28,417 nt of DNA from Hyphomicrobiaceae bacterium (GCA_020638035.1 JACKJI010000028.1:1-28417), one strand, 5' to 3'; numbered from the stretch's first letter, positions 1 to 8,054 are shown. The notes: generated by a model from the letters alone, not told the origin. A program made the numbers and translations.

Positions 1-33
1 AATCGTTGCAGCATGGGGCGTCGAGGCATCCGG

Positions 34-708
34 TTAAGACTTCGGGCAAGCCAGGGTGATCGCTTTGGCAACGGCGAAGCCGAGGTCGGTCCCGACACTG
101 CCGGTGACGTCGACCTGAGCGGCGTCGGCCAGTCGCTTGGCAAGTTCCTCGTCCTCCTTGGGCACCGCGACCGTCGCCTGACACCCGGCCGGCGCTCCTG
201 CAAGGCGGACGGGGTTCTCCTTCGCAAGATCGAAGGCGATGAAGAAGCTCGGATCGTAGATTGCCAGGTTGAGCCCTTCGGCTTCCGCCAGAACCGGCTG
301 GTCGAGCGGCATTGTCATGAACAAGGAGAGCTGCCCGTTGACGTACTCGAGCCAGTAATCCTTCGGCGCGCCGAGCTTCAAGGGCATGTTCCCGAGCCGT
401 GGGAACGTGAAATAGTCGAACTCCTTCAGCCCATCGATATTGACCTGCGCCAACTCGGCCAGCTCATTGCGGTCGTAGGTGCCGTCATTATTGGCATCGA
501 GCCCCTGGACCGCCATCGCCGCATACATCTCGTCGAAAGTCCATTTGTGGGTAAACCCCGTGACGGTACCGCCCGTGTAGTTGATTGTCGTCTCGACAGT
601 GACCCAGACGTGCGGGTGAGCTGATGCGCGATGCGGAGCGCTGATTGAGGCTGCAAGCAGGACTGCACCCGCAAGGGCATGGTTGGTAACGGCGCGCGCG
701 ATGGTCAT
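34..708 (-). CDS. DUF1007 family periplasmic protein
   Basis: A 224-residue secreted protein of the DUF1007 family (periplasmic components linked to metal transport). An N-terminal signal peptide ends near ASA, and the mature protein begins with HPHVWV, the histidine motif usual right after cleavage in this family and a likely metal ligand. Around residues 71-83 the stretch DANNDGTYDRNEL fits an EF-hand calcium-binding loop. I chose the ATG at 708 because it puts the signal peptide at the N-terminus; the frame stays open to 840, but the extra residues look non-coding. No strong ribosome-binding site is visible. The gene diverges from znuA. In related bacteria DUF1007 is often followed by a NicO/RcnA-type nickel/cobalt exporter; the window ends only 33 bp downstream, so that cannot be checked. 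Family assignment is good; the metal role is inferred. Confidence 0.85.
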   Translation of the reverse strand: MTIARAVTNHALAGAVLLAASISAPHRASAHPHVWVTVETTINYTGGTVTGFTHKWTFDEMYAAMAVQGLDANNDGTYDRNELAELAQVNIDGLKEFDYFTFPRLGNMPLKLGAPKDYWLEYVNGQLSLFMTMPLDQPVLAEAEGLNLAIYDPSFFIAFDLAKENPVRLAGAPAGCQATVAVPKEDEELAKRLADAAQVDVTGSVGTDLGFAVAKAITLACPKS

Positions 709-941
709 GGAGAGGTCCGTTCGGCGAAGGCGTTCAGATTTGGCGTTTTCGACATCCGCCTGGCGACTTTCGAGTCGCAGTATCACGCATACCCGCAGCA
801 AAACACAACGTGCCGACGAAGAAGCGTGCCCCGTGATCAAGGCGCCAGCGTGACAAACAAGTATAGGCCGCAGCGATCAAAAAGGCGGCATCCCGTAGGC
901 CCGTTGCGATGCCGTGTCACGGGTCGTCCCTCGACCATAGG

Positions 942-956
942 TGAAATAGTATAACA
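942..956. promoter_or_regulatory. Candidate Zur operator between DUF1007 gene and znuA
   Basis: TGAAATA-G-TATAACA is an imperfect dyad (5 of 7 paired positions) close to the alphaproteobacterial Zur consensus TGTTATA-N-TATAACA; the right half is a perfect half-site. It lies 55 bp before znuA, and TATAAC inside it could serve as the znuA -10 element, so a bound repressor would block RNA polymerase. The rest of the 303-bp divergent region (709-1011) shows no gene. The site is 234 bp from the DUF1007 start, so control of that gene is less certain. Confidence 0.55.
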
Positions 957-1011
957 TTGGTGCATCCGGCAACATCGGGCGCCAGGACGCTATCAAGAAC
1001 CGGGGTGAAAC

Positions 1012-2001
1012 ATGAGCATGTACAGCGGGTTGGCGCGGGAGAAGCGCTGGAGTGGCGCAGTGATGGGGTTGACTGTCCTTGCTGCTGCGGCGTCGGCGTT
1101 GCTGGCGAGCGCGGCGCGCGCAGAGGCACTCCGTGTCGTCGTGACCATCAAGCCGGTGCATGGTCTCGTCTCCCTGGTGATGGCGGGCATCGACACCCCG
1201 ACGTTGTTGGTCGACGGGCAGGCCTCTCCGCATTCCTTTTCGCTGAAACCGTCCGATGCGCGCGCGCTGCAAGGCGCAGACGTCGTGGTGCGCGTTTCCG
1301 CAGCGGTCGAACCGTTTACCGTGCGCATCACGCAATCGCTGCCGGCCTCCGCCGTCATGGTCACTCTGGCGAAAGCGCCGGGTGTGAAGCTTCTCGAGAT
1401 GCGCAGGGGCACTGCGTTCGAGGAGCATGACCATGGCGGCAGCGAGGGCAAGGACCATGCGCATGATCACGACCACGATGTGGGAGGCCCCGACGGGCAC
1501 ATCTGGCTTGATCCCGACAACGCCAAGGTCATCATTAAGCACGTTGCCGACGTGCTCGCAAAGAAGCGCCCAGACCTGAAAGACAGGCTGGACGCGAATG
1601 CGACGGCGGCCATTGCCGAGATCGATCGGATGGATGCGGAACTCAAAGGCAAACTTGCGCCGCTGAGCGCCAAACCCTTCATCGTTTTTCATGACGCCTA
1701 CCAGTATTTCGAGCGCCATTACGGTCTTCACGCGGCGGGCGCCATCACGCTCAATCCGGAAGTGAAGCCGTCGGCACGGCGGCTCGCGGAAATCCGCAGC
1801 ACGCTCACCAAGAACGGTGCGAAGTGCGTGTTCGCCGAACCGCAGTTCTCCCCCAAGGTCATCTCCGCCGTGATCGAGGACACCGCGGCAAAGGCAGGGA
1901 CGCTCGACCCGCTGGGTTCCACCCTGCCGGCAGGACCTGCTCACTACGCGGCGATGATGCGCGCATTGTCAGACGCGTTGGCAGGTTGCCTCGGCGGTTA
2001 A
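1012..2001 (+). CDS. znuA: High-affinity zinc ABC transporter substrate-binding protein ZnuA
   Basis: A 329-residue cluster 9 (ZnuA/TroA) solute-binding protein that captures periplasmic Zn(II) for an ABC importer. Residues 1-37 form a signal peptide ending in AARA. Expected zinc ligands are visible: H74 in PHSF, H163 in HIWLDP, and H227 in FHDAYQYF. Between the first two lies the histidine- and aspartate-rich loop (residues 137-156, rich in HDH) that separates zinc-type from manganese-type binders. The C-terminal FAEPQFSP segment is also typical. A second ATG at 1018 and a third at 1063 are possible starts; 1012 is kept because a GGGGTG-rich stretch lies just upstream. No znuB or znuC lies downstream; small secreted proteins follow instead, so the permease and ATPase must be elsewhere. 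A candidate Zur site precedes the gene. Confidence 0.93.
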   Translation: MSMYSGLAREKRWSGAVMGLTVLAAAASALLASAARAEALRVVVTIKPVHGLVSLVMAGIDTPTLLVDGQASPHSFSLKPSDARALQGADVVVRVSAAVEPFTVRITQSLPASAVMVTLAKAPGVKLLEMRRGTAFEEHDHGGSEGKDHAHDHDHDVGGPDGHIWLDPDNAKVIIKHVADVLAKKRPDLKDRLDANATAAIAEIDRMDAELKGKLAPLSAKPFIVFHDAYQYFERHYGLHAAGAITLNPEVKPSARRLAEIRSTLTKNGAKCVFAEPQFSPKVISAVIEDTAAKAGTLDPLGSTLPAGPAHYAAMMRALSDALAGCLGG

Positions 2002-2227
2002 GCGGCTGTGCGGTAATTCCTCGACGCCGGGCGGCTGTGCATTCGCTCGCCTGTGCTCCGTTGGCGGGTGCCGGCGAATGCCGTCACGTGTCTGTCGTTG
2101 CCGCATCCGAACGCGCAAATGCCATCGCTCGCCGTCCCTGTTCAGTCAGCATTCATTTGATATGTAAGATTTTGCCTGCGTCACACGCGGAAGAATCGCC
2201 AACCAACACATAACATGGAGAAATTTC

Positions 2228-2503
2228 ATGAAGGCAATTGTAGCCGCAGCAGCAGTCCTCGTTGCGGCGACAGCAGCCGCGCACGCCGATTCACTGCGCG
2301 TCGAACTTGGTCTTAATGGGAGCTACGGCGGCGACGGCGGTTACCATGTCATCGTCATCGACGGCATGGTGTGCCGTCTCAAGAACTCGACGTTCGGCAA
2401 CATACCGGGCGGGCAGCCGCAGGGCTGCAATTACAAGCTCACCCACGGCAAACCGCTCAAAGTTCAAACCAGCAACTACGGCTGCTCCAAACGCTGCGAG
2501 TGA
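2228..2503 (+). CDS. Small secreted four-cysteine protein, unknown function
   Basis: A 91-residue protein with a clear signal peptide (residues 1-20, alanine-rich, ending AHA). The mature part of about 70 residues is glycine-rich near its start and carries four cysteines (C49, C67, C86, C90), enough for two disulfides. I recognise no family. The ATG at 2228 has a good ribosome-binding site (GGAGAA, about six bases upstream). The gene lies 226 bp after znuA and 78 bp before a second small secreted cysteine protein on the same strand; the two may be co-transcribed. They are not obviously homologous. The function, and any link to zinc, is unknown. Confidence 0.7.
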   Translation: MKAIVAAAAVLVAATAAAHADSLRVELGLNGSYGGDGGYHVIVIDGMVCRLKNSTFGNIPGGQPQGCNYKLTHGKPLKVQTSNYGCSKRCE

Positions 2504-2581
2504 GCCACGCATTCCGACCTGAGCAATCAAGCTCGGTCGAAGCAGGATACTCACCCAGATTTGCCCAAAAGGACATTTGCA

Positions 2582-2923
2582 ATGAATGGCTCAAGATTGG
2601 TTGCGGCGCTGTTTGCAGCCCTTGCACTTTCCACCGCGTCAGAGGCGGCGTTTGCCGATAAGTTCTCAAAGACCTACTACAATCCAAAGGTGGGTTCGAA
2701 AAAGCTCGATGGATGCTTCTCCTGGCCGGGCAAGTGCCATTCGAAACAGCAGGCCAACGCGTTCTGCAAGATGAAGGGCTACGCGTTCGCTTCCGACTTC
2801 GACGTGACGAACAAGTTCGGAGCCTACCAGGCCAAGCGCCTGGGTGATGGTGGCACGTGCACAGCATCATGCACGGTGATGACCAGGGTCGTCTGCATCG
2901 CAGCCGGCCACGATTACGAGTGA
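2582..2923 (+). CDS. Small secreted six-cysteine protein, unknown function
   Basis: A 113-residue protein with a signal peptide (residues 1-26, ending AFA) and six cysteines in the mature part (C45, C52, C62, C93, C97, C105). The pattern LDGCFSW, then C, then AFCKMKGYAFASDF, then TCTASC resembles a cysteine-rich extracellular domain I recall from other bacterial proteins (C-x-W ... ADAFC ... GY-A--F), but I cannot name a characterised member. The ATG at 2582 follows AAAGGAC at a good distance; an upstream TTG at 2561 in the same frame is less likely. Its partner upstream is also a small exported cysteine protein. Expression and export look plausible; the function is unknown. Confidence 0.7.
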   Translation: MNGSRLVAALFAALALSTASEAAFADKFSKTYYNPKVGSKKLDGCFSWPGKCHSKQQANAFCKMKGYAFASDFDVTNKFGAYQAKRLGDGGTCTASCTVMTRVVCIAAGHDYE

Positions 2924-3016
2924 CCTGCGCGGTTTCCTTTGTGCAGCGTGTGGTGCCCGCGGACGTGAACGCCGGGCGGCAGAGCAGCAATCAAACTCAG
3001 CCCAGACACACCAACG

Positions 3017-3043
3017 GCCCGAGCCGGCAATGCCGGATCGGGC
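3017..3043. terminator. Hairpin between convergent genes, likely terminator
   Basis: A 12-bp stem with one mismatch (GCCCGAGCCGGC pairing with GCCGGATCGGGC) and a three-base loop sits between the end of the six-cysteine gene (2923, plus strand) and the end of rpsU (3105, minus strand). Neither side has a strong T-run, so it may work in both directions but weakly or with help from Rho. Confidence 0.5.
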
Positions 3044-3104
3044 TCAAGTTGCAAATATCATCTGCAATGGCGAGGCGTGTCTCTCGACGCGCCTTTGCGA
3101 GCGA

Positions 3105-3338
3105 TCAGCGCGTGCGACCGCCAGCCTTGGACGGCAGAAGGCCTTCGCGCTGGGCGCGCTTGCGAGCGAGCTTGCGGGCGCGGCGCACGGCCTCCGCCTG
3201 CTCGCGGGCCTTCTTCTCGGAGGGCTTCTCGTAGTAGTTCCGGAGCTTCATCTCACGGAAAATCCCCTCGCGCTGCATCTTCTTCTTGAGCGCCTTGAGG
3301 GCCTGATCGACGTTGTTGTCGCGAACGAGAACCTGCAC
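3105..3338 (-). CDS. rpsU: 30S ribosomal protein S21
   Basis: A 77-residue small basic protein matching bacterial S21: it begins MQVLVRDNNVDQALKALKKK and contains the typical REMKLRNYYEKPSEKK segment followed by an arginine/lysine-rich helical tail. S21 joins the small subunit late and contacts the 3' end of 16S rRNA during initiation. The start is GTG at 3338, preceded by AAAGGATAGG, a strong ribosome-binding site. Length and the basic tail fit alphaproteobacterial S21. The gene stands alone, 169 bp beyond the end of purK on the same strand, with a hairpin 62 bp after its stop. Confidence 0.95.
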   Translation of the reverse strand: MQVLVRDNNVDQALKALKKKMQREGIFREMKLRNYYEKPSEKKAREQAEAVRRARKLARKRAQREGLLPSKAGGRTR

Positions 3339-3507
3339 GCGTGCCTATCCTTTGGTGCTGGTTGATGACGTACCGGGTATGGAAGCCGGGTTGCAAAAAC
3401 ACCAAACGCACCCTGGCAGACCGCCGGGGCGTCCCGTGTTTTCGGATCTGGCGGGTGTGTATCAAAGACCGCCAAGCTTGTCCACTGAGGCAACTGTTGC
3501 AGGCCGG

Positions 3508-4593
3508 TCAGCCTTGGGATTTCGTCTTGAGACGCGTGATGTGGCCCATTTTCCGGCCAGGCCGGGGCTCGTGCTTACCGTAAAGGTGAAGGCCGGCAGC
3601 GGGTTCCGCGGCGAGCCTCTGCCAGGCTTCGACATCGGCGCCGATGAGGTTTGTCATCACGGCATCGGAATGGCGTGTGGTGGCGCCCAGCGGCCAGCCG
3701 GCCACCGCGCGGATGTGATTCTCGAACTGGCTGACGGCGCAGGCGTCAGTCGTCCAGTGCCCTGAATTGTGAACACGCGGGGCGATCTCATTGATGATCA
3801 ACGGCTCTGGCGCCGTCTCCCCGCAATAGAACATCTCGACAGCAAGCACCCCGACATAGCCGAGCGCGGCAGCGATGCGCCCAGCCATCTCCTCGGCCCG
3901 GGCACGGGCGCAGGCCGAAATAGGGGCGGGCACGCTGGAGGTGTCGAGGATGCCGTGGGCATGGGTGTTGTGCGGCACATCGTAAAAGCACATCTCGCCG
4001 TCGATCCCTCGCACGACGAGCACGGAGATCTCGATCTCGAACCCCACCATGCCCTCCAGGATGGCCGGAGCGCCATGGATCTCGGAGCGGGCGGTGGTAA
4101 GACCGGTTGTGGAGGCGAGGCGCACCTGGCCTTTGCCGTCATAGCCAAGGCGGCGCGTCTTCAGGATCGCGGGAAGGCCCAGAGTGGCCGCGGCGGACGC
4201 GAGCGAAGCATCGCTGTCGATGTCCGCAAAGGGCGCCACCGGAATACCGAGGGCGGCAATGAATTGCTTTTCGACGAGACGGTCCTGCGCCACTTCCAGA
4301 GCCTTGACGCCGGGGCGCACGGGCGTCACGGCTTCCGCCGCGCGCGCCGTCTCGCAGGGCACGTTCTCGAACTCGTAGGTAACGACATCGACGCCCTCGG
4401 CGAACCGCCGTACCGCCGCGAGATCCTCATAGGCGCCGACTGTGGACTTCGCGGCGACGTCGAAAGCCGGCCCGGAGGTGTCGGAATAGATGTGACACTT
4501 CAGTCCGAGCCGCGCAGCCGCCATCGCCAGCATGCGGCCGAGCTGCCCGCCGCCGAGGATGCCGATCGTCGAGCCGGGAGGCAGGACACTCAT
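3508..4593 (-). CDS. purK: N5-carboxyaminoimidazole ribonucleotide synthase PurK
   Basis: A 361-residue ATP-grasp enzyme that makes N5-carboxyaminoimidazole ribonucleotide from AIR, ATP and bicarbonate in purine synthesis. The N-terminal GILGGGQLGRMLAMAA motif is the PurK nucleotide-binding signature; TYEFENVP, LKTRRLGYDGKGQ and EIAPRVHNSGHWT are all characteristic, and the length is normal. The gene follows purE on the same strand with an 8-bp gap if it starts at the ATG at 4593. A GTG at 4605 overlaps the purE stop as GTGA, would add four residues, and would couple translation; either start is possible. PurK feeds its product to PurE. The C-terminus ends in a short basic tail. Confidence 0.94.
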   Translation of the reverse strand: MSVLPPGSTIGILGGGQLGRMLAMAAARLGLKCHIYSDTSGPAFDVAAKSTVGAYEDLAAVRRFAEGVDVVTYEFENVPCETARAAEAVTPVRPGVKALEVAQDRLVEKQFIAALGIPVAPFADIDSDASLASAAATLGLPAILKTRRLGYDGKGQVRLASTTGLTTARSEIHGAPAILEGMVGFEIEISVLVVRGIDGEMCFYDVPHNTHAHGILDTSSVPAPISACARARAEEMAGRIAAALGYVGVLAVEMFYCGETAPEPLIINEIAPRVHNSGHWTTDACAVSQFENHIRAVAGWPLGATTRHSDAVMTNLIGADVEAWQRLAAEPAAGLHLYGKHEPRPGRKMGHITRLKTKSQG

Positions 4594-4601
4594 GGGACGG
4601 C

Positions 4602-5111
4602 TCACGCCTTCGTTTCGGGTGTTTCGGCGACAGCGGCCGTCTGGCTGGCCCGCCACTGGGCGATCCGGTCCGTGAGCGCCGCGTCGCTGGTCGCCAGGAT
4701 CTGTGCCGCCAGCAAGCCTGCGTTCGCAGCGCCCGCTTCTCCGATCGCCAGTGTGCCGACCGGTACACCCTTGGGCATCTGCACGATGGAGTAGAGACTG
4801 TCCTGGCCGGACAGGGCCTTGGACTGGACCGGTACGCCAAGAACGGGCAGCACGGTCATGGCCGCCGTCATGCCGGGTAGGTGCGCCGCACCGCCAGCAC
4901 CGGCGATGATGACTTTGAGGCCCCGGCCCTGGGCTTCTTTCGCGTAGGCGTAAAGACGGTCGGGTGTGCGGTGTGCGGAGACGATTCGCGTCTCGTATGG
5001 CACGGCGAGCAGATCCAGGATCTCGGCGGCGTGGCGCAGGGTCGGCCAGTCGGACTGGCTGCCCATGATGATCCCGACGAGTGGCGCCTCGCTCCCTCGT
5101 TTTTCGGTCAT
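4602..5111 (-). CDS. purE: N5-carboxyaminoimidazole ribonucleotide mutase PurE (class I)
   Basis: A 169-residue cytoplasmic mutase that converts N5-CAIR to CAIR. GIIMGSQSDWPTL near the N-terminus forms the substrate phosphate site, SAHRTPDRL carries the catalytic histidine, and GAGGAAHLPGM, PVQSKALSGQDSLYSIVQMP and GVPVGTLAIG follow in the order expected for class I PurE. The partner purK lies immediately downstream, which fits the class I, two-enzyme route. The last 15 or so residues are alanine- and threonine-rich and not conserved. The gene is probably the first of a two-gene operon; no clear promoter or purine regulatory site can be named in the 228 bp upstream. Confidence 0.95.
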   Translation of the reverse strand: MTEKRGSEAPLVGIIMGSQSDWPTLRHAAEILDLLAVPYETRIVSAHRTPDRLYAYAKEAQGRGLKVIIAGAGGAAHLPGMTAAMTVLPVLGVPVQSKALSGQDSLYSIVQMPKGVPVGTLAIGEAGAANAGLLAAQILATSDAALTDRIAQWRASQTAAVAETPETKA

Positions 5112-5339
5112 GCTTTGTTCGTGTCAGACCGCCGGTCGTGCCGGGCGCCCCGCCTCCCTGTTCGTGTCGCGTCCGAGGTTCGTATCGCGTCCGAGCCGCG
5201 GAGAAAGCGCGGGTTTAGTGGCTGGCGCGCGCCTTGGCAAGGGAAAGGCCCCAGCGGATCGGGGAATTCGATGTTGCAGCGCAACGCACACTCACCCGAC
5301 CGGGCAGCACCCATTGGGTCCGCACGGTTGCAACCTCGC

Positions 5340-5546
5340 TCAGGCGATGATGTCGGGGAGGAGCTGATCCTCGATGATCGTGATCTGATCCTTGAGCGCC
5401 AGCTTCTTTTTCTTGAGTCTCTTGATCATCAGCTGGTCAGCGCTGCCGGAAACCTCCAGCTCGATGATCTCGTCATCGAGGCTGCGGTGTTCGGAGCGCA
5501 GGGCTACAAGCTTCTCGCGAAGCTCTTTCTCATTGCGACGCTGCAT
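5340..5546 (-). CDS. DUF465/YdcH family small coiled-coil protein
   Basis: A 68-residue protein of the YdcH/DUF465 family (PF04325). It shows the family pattern: two charged helices with a heptad-like leucine spacing and the core segment LMIKRLKKKKLALKDQI. These proteins are small, soluble and helical, and their role is not established. The ATG at 5546 was chosen because the family signature begins here; the frame is open to 5837, but the upstream translation has no coding character. A second family member lies on the opposite strand at 6151. The gene ends 228 bp from the purE start. Confidence 0.85.
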   Translation of the reverse strand: MQRRNEKELREKLVALRSEHRSLDDEIIELEVSGSADQLMIKRLKKKKLALKDQITIIEDQLLPDIIA

Positions 5547-6150
5547 CGTCGTCCATGTCCGTTCCCGCTGCCGGACGCCAGCGCCGCCGTGCGCTTTTCT
5601 AAGGCACCAACGAACGCTCGCCCGGGATGACGTGTCGCCGTTCGCATGCCGGCGGAGTAAACTTGCAAGACGGTCGGCTTGTCGGCCGGTGAGCGCGCCT
5701 CCCGCGATTGGCCGCTGCGGCACGGACAGTCCGAGATGCCCCGGCAGGTTCGTCGTCCCCGCCCTATGGCACGCCCTCCAACTAGCTCGACCATAGGGGA
5801 AGCGGCATGCGCAAACCCACAGCGGCCCGTGAACCAACCGGTCGCCAGCCGCCGAGGGTCTGCTCTACATGTACAACTATCTATCCGTTTGAGGTCGCTG
5901 GCAAGTCTGCAAACGCAGCCGCCCGCAAACGCAAAGGTAGGGCACCATCTGGCGCCGGATCATGGGAGGGGTTTAGCAGTTCGGTCTGCAATCCAATTGG
6001 TGCCGCAAGCGAATTGCGAAAATGACCGCCATTCATCTTCACGATCATTTCACTGTCGCAGGAATCGCGCAAATCGCCCCCTAACATGCGTGGACAAGGC
6101 GTCGCCCATCTGTCACACTTCCTTTGCGTCCAACAGCAATGGAGGGCCTG
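5547..6150. other. Non-coding region between two DUF465 genes
   Basis: About 600 bp separating two divergent DUF465 genes. I see no convincing gene, RNA or repeat here. A 72-codon frame at 5807-6025 has a passable ribosome-binding site (AGGGGA) but an unremarkable basic, alanine-rich translation, and I do not call it. The region must hold promoters for both flanking genes, but no clear -35/-10 pair stands out. Confidence 0.5.
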
Positions 6151-6339
6151 ATGTCGCTATCCACTCATCTCGCGGAACTTACAGAAAAGCATAAGTATCT
6201 TGAGCGTATGATCGAAGAGGAAGTTGCCAGACCAGGATCTGACGATCTGGAAATTCGGCGGATGAAACAGGAGAAGCTCAGGCTAAAAGAGCAGATTGCT
6301 CGCCTGACAGGAGACACCCATCTCGCGGCGCGTCATTGA
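6151..6339 (+). CDS. DUF465/YdcH family small coiled-coil protein (second copy)
   Basis: A 62-residue member of the YdcH/DUF465 family, related to the protein at 5340-5546: both have an H/R-x-x-L--x-I/D-E-E-I/V helix followed by a basic helix, here IRRMKQEKLRLKEQIARL. The ATG at 6151 follows GGAGGG by about five bases, which favours it over an in-frame ATG at 6139 and a TTG at 6124. Its stop overlaps the end of the convergent NagZ-like gene by 7 bp. The function is unknown; coiled-coil pairing with the other copy is possible but untested. Confidence 0.85.
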   Translation: MSLSTHLAELTEKHKYLERMIEEEVARPGSDDLEIRRMKQEKLRLKEQIARLTGDTHLAARH

Positions 6340-7793
6340 CGCGCCGTTGTCGTTTTTGAAGGGGCCGCTGTTTGCTCACCTGCCGACGCTGATGGCGTTG
6401 CTAGGTGCATCGCTGCAGCGGCCTTCGACTGACGACTTGCGCTGGCGGCGAGTTTGTCGGCGGTTAGGCGGCCATCGTCGTTTGCTGCAATAAGCGCGTA
6501 GAGGACGTCGTAAATTTCGTCTCCATCGCTCCCGATCAGCGCAATGTCGGCGCCGGCATTGAGCGCCTCCACGGCTGCGGCACCCATGCCGCCAGGGAAG
6601 TGGCGCTTGATGGCGCCCATGGCGAGATCGTCCGTGACGACGACGCCGTCAAATTTCCAATTTTCACGCAACAGTTTCTGGATGACGGCCGGCGAGGTGG
6701 AGGCCGGGCGCGTCGCGTCGACGGCATCGAGATGGGGATGCCCCACCATGACGAAGGCCGCCGTCTCACCGAGCAGCCGGCGAAACGGAATCCAGTCCGA
6801 CGTCTCGAGCACGTCGCTGGGCGTTTTCAGATGCGCACTCGTGATGTGCGTGTCGGCAGCGATGCGGCCGAGCCCCGGGAAGTGTTTCAGCGTGCACTGG
6901 ATGTTCGACTTGGCGAGCACATCGCAATAGGTGCGCGCGACGCTTGTGACGACGGCCGGATCTTCGGCGATGGCGCGATAGCGGATGCGGGTATGTCGAT
7001 CTCCTGGAGCTTTCACATTGTGATTGAGATCGGCGACGGGCGCGAAGTTGAGGTTGATGCCGAGTTCCGCAAGTGCTTTTGCCTGCTTCTCGGCAAACGT
7101 CTGAATGGCTTCCTCGCGGGCTTCCGGCTTTGCCCTGCGCAATAAGGTGGGCAAGGCGGGCTGATAGGGAAGCGGTGGCGACAGCCGCGAGACGGTGCCG
7201 CCTTCCTGGTCGGTCGCAATCCAGAATTCCGCGCGGCCAGCGGCCTCGGCCGCCTTGCGGATCCCCGCTAGCTCCTGGGCGAGGGCTGCCTTGCCGCGCC
7301 GTCGCACATTGCGTGATGTGACGAAGACGCCGCCGATGGCAGCGCGCTCGATCAGAGGCATGAGCTGTTGGGCGGCATGATAGCCGACCATGACGTGACG
7401 GCCGATCCGCCGTAGCGTGCCTGCATCAGCGGCCAGGACAGCGGCTTTCTTGTCCTTGAGAGTGAGGGGGATGACGGCGCGCGCTGTTGGCTCGGCTATT
7501 TGTCCTCGGCTCGGGTTGGGCTCGGGTAGCGGCGTGATGTGCGGCGCATGGACGCCGGCGAGGCGGGCAGGAATGACCCGCGCGCGAGCGCGGGCGAGAT
7601 CTCGCTCGATCTGTCGCCTGCGGGCTGCGGCAGTCTTGGCGCCGCGAATGGCCGATCCCTTGCGCGCCTTTGCCTCGGCGGCGGGTGCATCGATCCAGGC
7701 AAGCTGTGCCGGCGGCAGCACCAGCATGACAGCCCCCGCAAGCGCGAGAGCCGGTAGCGCCGAAAACGCATATCGGGCGAACTGGGCGAGCAC
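6333..7793 (-). CDS. Exported NagZ-like glycoside hydrolase family 3 protein
   Basis: A family 3 glycoside hydrolase of the beta-N-acetylhexosaminidase (NagZ) type, which removes GlcNAc from peptidoglycan fragments. Numbered from a possible upstream ATG at 7925 (530 residues), the motifs are ATDQEGG at 237-243, KHFPGLG at 347-353 (the family usually has KHFPGHG), the DTH dyad loop at 358-360 that supplies the acid/base histidine, and VTDDLAMGA with nucleophile D432. I prefer GTG at 7793 (486 residues) because AAGGGG precedes it by about six bases and it makes the protein start with a typical signal peptide or anchor (SALPALALAGAVMLVL). Ordinary NagZ is about 340 residues and cytoplasmic; this one adds an arginine- and alanine-rich linker of roughly 100 residues after the hydrophobic segment. 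Export is inferred. Confidence 0.85.
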   Translation of the reverse strand: MLAQFARYAFSALPALALAGAVMLVLPPAQLAWIDAPAAEAKARKGSAIRGAKTAAARRRQIERDLARARARVIPARLAGVHAPHITPLPEPNPSRGQIAEPTARAVIPLTLKDKKAAVLAADAGTLRRIGRHVMVGYHAAQQLMPLIERAAIGGVFVTSRNVRRRGKAALAQELAGIRKAAEAAGRAEFWIATDQEGGTVSRLSPPLPYQPALPTLLRRAKPEAREEAIQTFAEKQAKALAELGINLNFAPVADLNHNVKAPGDRHTRIRYRAIAEDPAVVTSVARTYCDVLAKSNIQCTLKHFPGLGRIAADTHITSAHLKTPSDVLETSDWIPFRRLLGETAAFVMVGHPHLDAVDATRPASTSPAVIQKLLRENWKFDGVVVTDDLAMGAIKRHFPGGMGAAAVEALNAGADIALIGSDGDEIYDVLYALIAANDDGRLTADKLAASASRQSKAAAAMHLATPSASAGEQTAAPSKTTTARQ

Positions 7794-8020
7794 CCGCACC
7801 CCTTGGTGCCGGCAGGACGCTCGATCGCCCGTATCGACGCGACGGGCAATGCACGTCGGGCTGGTCTGGTCGGTGTCCAACACTCGCGCTCCTTGCGGGC
7901 GGTTGTTGTTCAATTTCCCGGGCATCCAATTGGTGTGGCGGCACGGACGATCCGAGGCGACGCCAGAATTGAGACCCTAGCACGGCAATTGCCGATACCA
8001 GTGTCCGTACCCGCCGCACC

Positions 8021-8054
8021 TGAATATGTTTAGCTGAAGTGCGCAACGGTTCAG
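8021..8054 (-). repeat. Dispersed intergenic repeat core, copy 1
   Basis: Read on the minus strand, this stretch contains CTGAACCGTTGCGCACTTC followed by AGCTAAACATATTCA. It closely matches the cores upstream of surE at 15817 and 15917 and, more weakly, one near 28220. Like the surE copies it is oriented toward a downstream gene, here the NagZ-like gene. Confidence 0.65.

Noticed and set aside
877..1944. 355-codon open frame on the minus strand opposite znuA
   Set aside because: It is antisense to znuA and would cover the divergent promoter region; the composition is that of a shadow frame.
3769..4794. 341-codon open frame on the plus strand opposite purK/purE
   Set aside because: It spans two well-identified genes on the other strand and shows no recognisable protein features.
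5807..6025. 72-codon open frame between the DUF465 genes
   Set aside because: It has an AGGGGA ribosome-binding site at a fair distance, but the translation is generic and nothing else supports it; it remains a weak possibility.
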